Positions 58,258 through 64,000 of a stretch of DNA of 64,000 nucleotides are shown here, in pieces. The DNA lies in assembly GCA_030272835.1 (NCBI GenBank), contig SZOQ01000003.1, positions 1 to 64,000 on the forward strand. Direction: 5' to 3'. The notes under the pieces are model-generated. The model searched no databases. It was not told where the DNA came from and saw only the letters and a program-made list of their open reading frames with translations. This DNA is from 2-12-FULL-60-25 sp003576745 (GTDB lineage: Bacteria; Patescibacteriota; Patescibacteriia; 2-12-FULL-60-25). Position numbers and translations under genes: made by a program. Numbering within the stretch: the stretch's first letter is position 1; every line of letters starts with the position of its first letter.

Positions 58258-58908
58258 CTACGTTCCTGCCTTTGTAGCGAGAAAATCGCGGCCGTGGCCT
58301 AGGTCCGTGCGGACCGGAACACCGTCGCGGCACAGCGGACAATCGTCCGGGGAATACGTTACGAGATCGAGATTGAGAAGACAAAAGAGCGTTTCGACGC
58401 CGATCGACTCCGCAGTGAGCTTTCCGCGATTGCAGATGCTTGCGACGCCGATGACGCGCCCGTTCAAACGGCGTACGGCAGCAACCAGGAAGGTTGCCGT
58501 TGCGCCGGTGGTGAGCACATCCTCGACTACGAGCACGTTCCGTCCTGGAATGACGGCGTCATAACCGCGCCGGATGACAAAACTTCCGCCGTCTTTGTCG
58601 GCATAGACCGCCAGGACTTCCTTAGATGCGGATCCGCTTGCGTCGGCAAGCTCCACATGGGAAGCCACGAGCTGAGCGAGGATGGCCCCCGCTACGGCGG
58701 CACCGAGGACGACTTCGGGTTTCTCCTTCCACGTTTGCACCTCGTCCGCAATACGCCACGCCACCTGCGCTGCAATGAGCGGATGCATGTACATGGCGTC
58801 CTTGTTGACATAGGCGTCGCCGTGCCTGCCGGACGCATACACAAAGTGACTCCCGAGCACGATGGCCCGGGCCTGTTCGAGCAGATTCAGCAATGCTTCA
58901 TCCGGCAT
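58258..58908 (-). CDS. pyrE: Orotate phosphoribosyltransferase
   Basis: 216 residues; makes OMP from orotate and PRPP. PRPP-binding motif VLVVEDVLTTGAT (~120), substrate-side YVNKDAMYMHP and VVLGAAVAGAILAQ. The C-terminus has DDCPLCRDGVPV, a CPLC motif seen in one OPRT subgroup. ATG at 58908 shares a base with the pyrF stop (TGATG) and follows GGAGGG. Co-transcribed with pyrF. Confidence 0.95.
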   Translation of the reverse strand: MPDEALLNLLEQARAIVLGSHFVYASGRHGDAYVNKDAMYMHPLIAAQVAWRIADEVQTWKEKPEVVLGAAVAGAILAQLVASHVELADASGSASKEVLAVYADKDGGSFVIRRGYDAVIPGRNVLVVEDVLTTGATATFLVAAVRRLNGRVIGVASICNRGKLTAESIGVETLFCLLNLDLVTYSPDDCPLCRDGVPVRTDLGHGRDFLATKAGT

Positions 58909-59615
58909 CAGATCCCTCCTTCGGCGGATGCGATTTCCTCGACCACGCGTTTGGCGGCGTCGGCCCGGGAACCGATTTCCCGAGGAGGGCGCGTGACGGG
59001 GCGTCCGATGACGAGATAATCCGCGCCGTTTTTGACGGCCATTGCCGGCGTGGTGATGCGCGACTGATCGTCCTTGCATGCCCATGCAGGGCGAATGCCC
59101 GGAGTCACGAGAATGAGCTCCCGATACCGCAATCGGATACGCGCGGCTTCGCGCGGCGAACATACGATGCCGTCAGCGCCGGCGGCGTCCATCCATCCGG
59201 CGAACTGCAGGACTTTTTTGTCAGGCGCATCTCCGAAAATGGAAAGACATTGATGCTCATCGATTGACGTGAGAACCGTGACGCCGAGGATTTTGGTCCG
59301 ACTGGCTTCCACCGCTTCATGGACGGCATCCGAGCCGGCGCATGCATGGATTGTGAAAAATTCCACCTGCATGCGGCTCGCTGCCTGCGCGGCCATGGCC
59401 ATGGTCTGCGGAATGTCGTGAAACTTCCCGTCGAGGAATACTTTTCCTCCCTCTTCCCGGACCATATTCACGGCCCTGCCCGCGCCGAGCTTGATGATGA
59501 GCTCAAGGCCGATTTTGAACATCCCAACATGTGGCGCGAGCTCCCGCACGATTGGGACGATCTCATGCTCTTCTAGATTGTCGAGCGCGACAATGAGCCG
59601 CTGTTCAGGCTTCAT
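58908..59615 (-). CDS. pyrF: Orotidine 5'-phosphate decarboxylase
   Basis: 235 residues; last step of UMP synthesis. LIVALDNLEEHE start, FLDGKFHDIPQTM with the catalytic Lys/Asp array, VTPGIRP and YLVIGRPVT phosphate-binding ends. Start at 59615 is preceded by GGAGG; the ATG at 59705 would run through the upstream terminator. Confidence 0.96.
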   Translation of the reverse strand: MKPEQRLIVALDNLEEHEIVPIVRELAPHVGMFKIGLELIIKLGAGRAVNMVREEGGKVFLDGKFHDIPQTMAMAAQAASRMQVEFFTIHACAGSDAVHEAVEASRTKILGVTVLTSIDEHQCLSIFGDAPDKKVLQFAGWMDAAGADGIVCSPREAARIRLRYRELILVTPGIRPAWACKDDQSRITTPAMAVKNGADYLVIGRPVTRPPREIGSRADAAKRVVEEIASAEGGI

Positions 59616-59653
59616 GCGAACCTCCGTAATGTTTGGAAAGAGCGCGGCCGGCC

Positions 59654-59677
59654 GAAAAAACGCCGGCTTGCCGGCGT
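59654..59677 (-). terminator. Terminator of the surface-protein operon
   Basis: CGCCGG cttg CCGGCG followed on the minus strand by TTTTTT, ~40 bases after the stop at 59717. Confidence 0.88.
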
Positions 59678-59716
59678 ATCTTACGCATTTCGAACATTCC
59701 CGCAAGCGCGATTCCG

Positions 59717-61690
59717 TCAGGGACGCGAAACCACGCCCTTCCCCTTGGCCAGCGCATCGCCGGGCAAATCCGTGGTAAGAGCCGGCGCGGTCCGAATCAT
59801 GGATTCGCCGATATCCGTATCTGTGAACTCAAACCGGCTCTCGCCCAAGAGCTTGGCGAAACGCCCGACATCCGCTTCGGAAGGCGTAAGCGCCACGTCA
59901 AATGCAACAAGGACGCTGCCCACGGAGGTGGGCATTTTGTTGACGGACCATGTTACCAGCCGAAGCTCGGGATCATAGCTCACGTCCCCTGCTTCGACCT
60001 CTTTTACCGACATCCATTCAACATTGCGAGGAAGCGTGGCGCTTACCTTTATGCGCTCAATACCATGCAATGTTTTCTGAATCGTCCAAAAAATGCGATA
60101 AGATGTAACAGCGCCCACCACGGGCGGCAAAGGACCGGAGCCGATGGCAATGCCTTCTTCGGCCGTATAGGCTGCCGCGGACAAGAGCTCCGCATCCGTT
60201 TGGAGCGTAAGCGTGACGGGCTTTGTGGAAATGGTTCGATCCACCTTCTCATCATCCACCTTCGCGATAAACGCTTCAACGAAAACGCGGATAGGCGCTT
60301 CATTCTGATTGCCGAGCGAGGCCGCAATGGGAACCGACAGATCGATGAGCCCTTCGCCATCGGGGGCAATGTCCGCAAGACCATCAATAGCATCTTCCGT
60401 GAACTCGAGACTATTGTTTTTCCGGACGCCGCCCGCAGCATCCTGCAACTTTTCCCAATCGATCAAACTCTTGCCGCCTTCTCCGTCCGTTTCCGCGCGG
60501 AAGGTGAGCCGAACGCCTTTCAAATGCGCGCCGCTGATATTTTGATACGAAATGGCGATGCGCTGCCATTCTCCGAGTGCGACCGCACGGTCGGCATCCG
60601 AACCGTTGACGATGAGATTCACGGAAAGATCGCCGGCCAAAACCGATATGGTCGCCTCCGCCTTTTGCGCCGGTGCGAATGAATCGTTCTCTGTGACGGT
60701 GCCGGCTTCCGCGCGAACGGGCGTATCGCCGGACGATCCGAACGCAAAGGCGCCGGGCACCTCCATGACGACGGTCGCGTTCGGCGCAAGCGAACCGATA
60801 CTTCTTCGGAGCAAACTTCCGTCGAGCACGTCATTGCTGGAGCTCGCGCTCGGAACGAATCCTTCGGGCAGATACATGCGGACTTCAAGCCCTTCCAAAG
60901 AATCCGACCCTTTATTGCGAATCTCGTACCGCAGAACAATATCGTCCCCGGGAAGCGCTTTCGCCGGTACGGCGAGCGATCCTTCCAAGACGGTATCCGC
61001 ATACTCGAGCTCTTTGGTTACAAGCGTTTCAAAATTGCTATTGAAGGAAGCGGGCTTATAGGTACCGATAACCTGAATGGCGCTTTTCGTACCCAAAGCG
61101 CCAGTGAAACGGCCGGTAATTTTTATGGTTCCTCTGGCTTCGGCGGACTGCGAACCCAAGCGGAAAACAAGCGGCTCCTGGTTCGGCTTGGGTTCCGTGG
61201 CGGTCAAGATAAAATCATTCGGAAAACTGACGCGGAGTTCCGTGGATGCAAGCGGTTCCTTGGCAACATTGCTCCAGTTAATGAAATACGTTACCTCTTT
61301 TCCGATAACGATCTGCGGCGAGCCTTCGATGCGGATGTCGAGACCCGTGCCGCTGAAGCCGCGGGGCCCGAACCACCAGAATCCCGCCCAGGCGAGCGCG
61401 CTCACGAGCCCGAGTAAACCGACAATGCTCCATACGACAATCTTCCATCTGCTCCGCTCCCCCTTTTCCATGGTGTTCAACCACTCCTTCGATGGTTTGC
61501 CGTCGTAAATCGCCTTCAAGCCCTCCTCCACCTGTTCCTCGCGGCGCTCTTCCGGATCTTTGGAATGAACCGCGTGCGCCGTGAGATGCAGGGCGCTTGC
61601 GGCAAGCTTTTTCTCATCCGCGAATGTTTCATGCGGATGATGCGTGCCGCCGCTCTTCGATTCATGATGCTGTTTTTTTTGATTCTTCAT
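59717..61690 (-). CDS. Membrane-anchored protein with DUF11/CARDB-like repeats
   Basis: 657 residues from ATG 61690. A charged cytosolic N-terminus of ~80 residues (KNQKKQHHESKSGGTHHPHE) precedes one transmembrane helix (~84-106, VVWSIVGLLGLVSALAWAGF) and a ~550-residue extracellular part of successive beta domains, e.g. GKEVTYFINWSNVAKEPL, DDIVLRYEIRNKGSDSLEGL, LGEWQRIAISYQNISGAHLK, each like DUF11/CARDB modules. Likely a cell-surface structural protein. Its ATG overlaps the stop of the DUF4012 gene by four bases. Confidence 0.8.
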   Translation of the reverse strand: MKNQKKQHHESKSGGTHHPHETFADEKKLAASALHLTAHAVHSKDPEERREEQVEEGLKAIYDGKPSKEWLNTMEKGERSRWKIVVWSIVGLLGLVSALAWAGFWWFGPRGFSGTGLDIRIEGSPQIVIGKEVTYFINWSNVAKEPLASTELRVSFPNDFILTATEPKPNQEPLVFRLGSQSAEARGTIKITGRFTGALGTKSAIQVIGTYKPASFNSNFETLVTKELEYADTVLEGSLAVPAKALPGDDIVLRYEIRNKGSDSLEGLEVRMYLPEGFVPSASSSNDVLDGSLLRRSIGSLAPNATVVMEVPGAFAFGSSGDTPVRAEAGTVTENDSFAPAQKAEATISVLAGDLSVNLIVNGSDADRAVALGEWQRIAISYQNISGAHLKGVRLTFRAETDGEGGKSLIDWEKLQDAAGGVRKNNSLEFTEDAIDGLADIAPDGEGLIDLSVPIAASLGNQNEAPIRVFVEAFIAKVDDEKVDRTISTKPVTLTLQTDAELLSAAAYTAEEGIAIGSGPLPPVVGAVTSYRIFWTIQKTLHGIERIKVSATLPRNVEWMSVKEVEAGDVSYDPELRLVTWSVNKMPTSVGSVLVAFDVALTPSEADVGRFAKLLGESRFEFTDTDIGESMIRTAPALTTDLPGDALAKGKGVVSRP

Positions 61691-64000
61691 TGCTGCTTCG
61701 TGGAATAGAGCGCGGAAAGAACCCTGTCCCGGTCCCACATATCCGCGATCCCTTCGCCGTCGCGGGACCATTGCACGCCCCAGGTCTCGGGGATGGCCAC
61801 CCGCGTTTCGATGCGGCGATCCGGCTTGCCGGACTGGCTCGTGAGAAGAAGGGAATACGCGGCGCGCGCCCCGGTATCCGCGCCGTCTTCCAGGCTGCCG
61901 CGAAGCCGCTCGCGGATATCAAAGGCCGTAAACGGCAGGCGATAGGTTACCACGAGCGTTACGGTTTTTCCTGGATCCACCATGCTCCATCCCCCGATGA
62001 CGGTGCGGTCGCCTTCATCCCAAATTTCCACGCCAGAGGGATGGCGGAGCTTGGTTTTTTCGGCGGCGGCGATATCCGGATCCGGAACGGCGTCTTCGCG
62101 CGGTTCATCGAAAAATGCGGCCGCCGGCTCTGCAAACCCGTCGGCGCTCAAAAGCGAGCTTCCCCGAGGGACATAGAATCGAAAATATGCGACATTCCGC
62201 ACGCCGCGGAACAATTCGCCCGGCGATGCATTGTGTTGCCTCGTAACGGTCACGGTGTCCGCTATGCCGCCTTCTTCGCTGATGCGAACGTCATGGCGGA
62301 CATCCTCACGGATAACGGCATCGGTTTTTTGCCCCGCGATATTCGCGGCGATCACGGCCAGTTCATCCCCGACCGAAGGCTTCAGGCGTCCGCTCCACCC
62401 GAACTGCTGGGCGAATTCGTTTTTTTGCGGATCCGTGAGGGCGATTTGGACGTCTTTACGCGTGATGGCTCCCGAGAGCATGCCGAGCAGCCGAAGTTTT
62501 TCTGCGGGCGGCAGCGCGGTGAGTTTTTCCATGAGCTTGGGCGCCATGAGCCCGAGGATTTTCTTGGGCTGATTTTCCGCCCTGTCATATTCCAGCTCCA
62601 CCGCCTTCTGCGTTTCAAGCATGAAATTCTCACGATCAATTACCTTGTCCAGTTCCGGAATATCGATAGGCCCCGTGAAATCGAGCAAGTCCTCAATGAG
62701 CGTCGCATTGACGGCGATAATGCCGTCCACGGTGTAGCCTCCGGATTTGCTCCAGAAAAACCGCATTTTCTCGGCGGCGGCCGGAAAATCCGGTGACCAA
62801 TTGCTGTCCTGAAATTCCCAGCGCTCCGCGACCAGCGAGAGAGGCTTGGGAGGAATAACCTGCGCCAACAGCTGGCCCTGCAAATCATAGGTGCCGCCTC
62901 CGGGAATGTTCAGGCGCTTGATATTGCCGCGTGAAAGATCAAGTTCCGCATATGAACCCATGAATCCTCCGGTCGGGCGCAGTTCATGCGGATTTTGAAA
63001 TACGATCACATACCGCCGCGGCTCCGTTTCGCCGAGCAGATCGCGCAGGAACTCGGATAATCCGACGAATTCACGGACCGCGACACGGCCATTCTGAATG
63101 CCCTCCGAAAGCGCGTTCAGCTTTTCGCGTTCACTCTCCGGCAAAACAGACTCGTCCACATTCGCGAGGGACTGCACGGCCCGGTCCAAAAGCGGAAGGG
63201 CGCCGTTCGCATACGTGGCAAACACCGTAAGCCGGTCGAGCGCCGAGCGTGATGAATCTTCCACGGCCGCCGAGAGTCCGGTGGCGAGCAATCTGGCGGC
63301 ATCGGCGGAAGAGGATCCGATTTCCAGCAACGCTCTCGCCGTCCGGTAATTGGAGCGGGTGGCGGGCAAAAGGGAGGAGAGTCCGGTTGCGATGGTATTT
63401 GTTTCCGAAAGCAAACGATCCGCCGCCCGGAAACGTTCGCTGGTTTTGCGCAATGTGGCGATGGAAGCATCCAAGTCCGTACTCTCCCTGAGGGATGCCA
63501 TATCGGACAACGCGAGTTCGCCAGCCTCGGTGACGGCTGCTTTTTTTGCATCAAACGCCCGCGACAATCGAACGGCATTTGCCGGCAACGTGGCGATGAG
63601 AAGCAGCATGCCCACGCCGGCAACCGCCCGCAGGGGCGACCATGCCGGCTCGACGAATACTTCCCCGTCCTGAAGCGCCGTCACGCGCGAATGCCGGCGT
63701 CGGAATAGCGAGGTTGCATCGCGAATGCCCGACTCCACGCGATTCAATGCATGGATCAGAGGCCCGTAGCTCATGCGATAGGCCGATGAAAAACTCGCCG
63801 GCGTGAATTGCAAAGAGTATCGCTCCTCGATATCGCCGTTCAAACGCAGGTCGCGCGCGAGCGATTCGAGCACGTCCAGACTCGGCGGCCGTTCCGACGG
63901 CGCCGGCTCATAGCGCAGCATGTCGGAAAGGAATACGCGCTCATCCGGAGCCGGCGTGCCGCTATAAAACGTAATGCTCCGCAATGAAATGACAAACGGA
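61687..64000 (-). CDS. DUF4012-containing protein (5' end outside window)
   Basis: At least 770 residues; the frame stays open to the right edge (PFVIS precedes the TTG at 63984), so the true start is probably outside. One transmembrane helix (~120-140 from the TTG) is followed by a long helical region and the DUF4012 domain with YVIVFQNPHELRPTGGFMGS, GTYDLQGQ and FSWSPDFP-like segments. DUF4012 proteins are frequent beside LCP and polysaccharide genes in CPR and actinobacteria; function is unknown. Coupled by ATGA overlap with the downstream beta-domain protein. Confidence 0.85.
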   Translation of the reverse strand, partial: PFVISLRSITFYSGTPAPDERVFLSDMLRYEPAPSERPPSLDVLESLARDLRLNGDIEERYSLQFTPASFSSAYRMSYGPLIHALNRVESGIRDATSLFRRRHSRVTALQDGEVFVEPAWSPLRAVAGVGMLLLIATLPANAVRLSRAFDAKKAAVTEAGELALSDMASLRESTDLDASIATLRKTSERFRAADRLLSETNTIATGLSSLLPATRSNYRTARALLEIGSSSADAARLLATGLSAAVEDSSRSALDRLTVFATYANGALPLLDRAVQSLANVDESVLPESEREKLNALSEGIQNGRVAVREFVGLSEFLRDLLGETEPRRYVIVFQNPHELRPTGGFMGSYAELDLSRGNIKRLNIPGGGTYDLQGQLLAQVIPPKPLSLVAERWEFQDSNWSPDFPAAAEKMRFFWSKSGGYTVDGIIAVNATLIEDLLDFTGPIDIPELDKVIDRENFMLETQKAVELEYDRAENQPKKILGLMAPKLMEKLTALPPAEKLRLLGMLSGAITRKDVQIALTDPQKNEFAQQFGWSGRLKPSVGDELAVIAANIAGQKTDAVIREDVRHDVRISEEGGIADTVTVTRQHNASPGELFRGVRNVAYFRFYVPRGSSLLSADGFAEPAAAFFDEPREDAVPDPDIAAAEKTKLRHPSGVEIWDEGDRTVIGGWSMVDPGKTVTLVVTYRLPFTAFDIRERLRGSLEDGADTGARAAYSLLLTSQSGKPDRRIETRVAIPETWGVQWSRDGEGIADMWDRDRVLSALYSTKQQ

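Noticed and set aside
61597..62796. 399-codon plus-strand frame opposite the DUF4012 gene
   Set aside because: Antisense to a recognised domain and crossing the ATGA junction of two real genes.
1..64000. CRISPR array, IS element, rRNA, tmRNA or RNase P RNA
   Set aside because: No regularly spaced direct repeats, transposase motifs, or conserved core sequences of these RNAs were found.

Overview
The window looks like the chromosome of a Candidate Phyla Radiation (Patescibacteria) bacterium with a fairly GC-rich genome, probably on the Parcubacteria side (for example an Uhrbacteria- or Magasanikbacteria-like lineage). That placement is inference. It rests on a ribosomal-protein cluster that lacks rpmD (L30) between rpsE and rplO, and on CPR-typical families: a DUF4012 protein, an LCP protein, a TrbL/VirB6-like membrane protein and a presenilin-type protease. 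Genes are tightly packed, intergenic hairpins are frequent, and there are many small orphan genes. TGA is used as a stop, which argues against Gracilibacteria/Absconditabacteria. No rRNA, CRISPR array or transposase is present.

Layout. 1-2914 (minus): long open frame running off the left edge, a polytopic secretion-channel-like protein. 3346-8473: LCP ligase, der, pth, a decayed GxxExxY gene, dprA. 8583-13720: topA, a coiled-coil protein, a short RelA/SpoT. 13834-15500: parB/parA. 15668-17645: tRNA-Leu, tRNA-Met, a GC-rich orphan gene and initiator tRNA. 17906-25784 (minus): methyltransferase, glycosyltransferase, D,D-carboxypeptidase, scpB/scpA, aspS, two exported small proteins, recO, ruvX. 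25848-29773: map, adk, presenilin-like protease, a small gene, secY. 29836-39439: the spc/S10 ribosomal clusters. 39547-45997: tuf, an inserted block of four small independently transcribed genes, fusA, rpsG, rpsL. 46155-50955: membrane protein, M50 protease, rpmB, malic enzyme, LOG-family protein. 50993-53811: an unusual tRNA-Pro locus, HU and small orphan genes. 54099-56904: ndk, rpmF, nusB, rnc. 57044-58180: tRNA-Arg followed by an AT-rich stretch with a duplicated tRNA 3' end and a broken protease gene. 58258-64000: pyrE/pyrF and two large surface proteins, the last running off the right edge.

Most gene content is information processing: translation, topology and segregation, recombination (recO, dprA, ruvX), and envelope building. 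Metabolism is sparse: malic enzyme, the last two UMP steps, nucleotide kinases. Promoters are unusually legible, with TTGACA-like and TAnnnT boxes usually 17 bp apart and sometimes placed so close to the ATG that the mRNA would be leaderless.

For the hunt, the strongest signals are: (i) a dispersed intergenic repeat family in five places; (ii) four monocistronic small-gene units between fusA and tuf, two of them paralogous; (iii) a mutually exclusive hairpin pair between tuf and rpsJ and a multi-stem leader before rplC; (iv) a presenilin/SPP-type protease fused into the secY-adk-map neighbourhood; (v) a tRNA-Pro enclosed by a perfect 13-bp inverted repeat next to a decayed copy split by a palindrome; (vi) a tRNA-Arg att-like duplication beside AT-rich remnants; (vii) an aspartyl-tRNA synthetase lacking the bacterial insertion domain.
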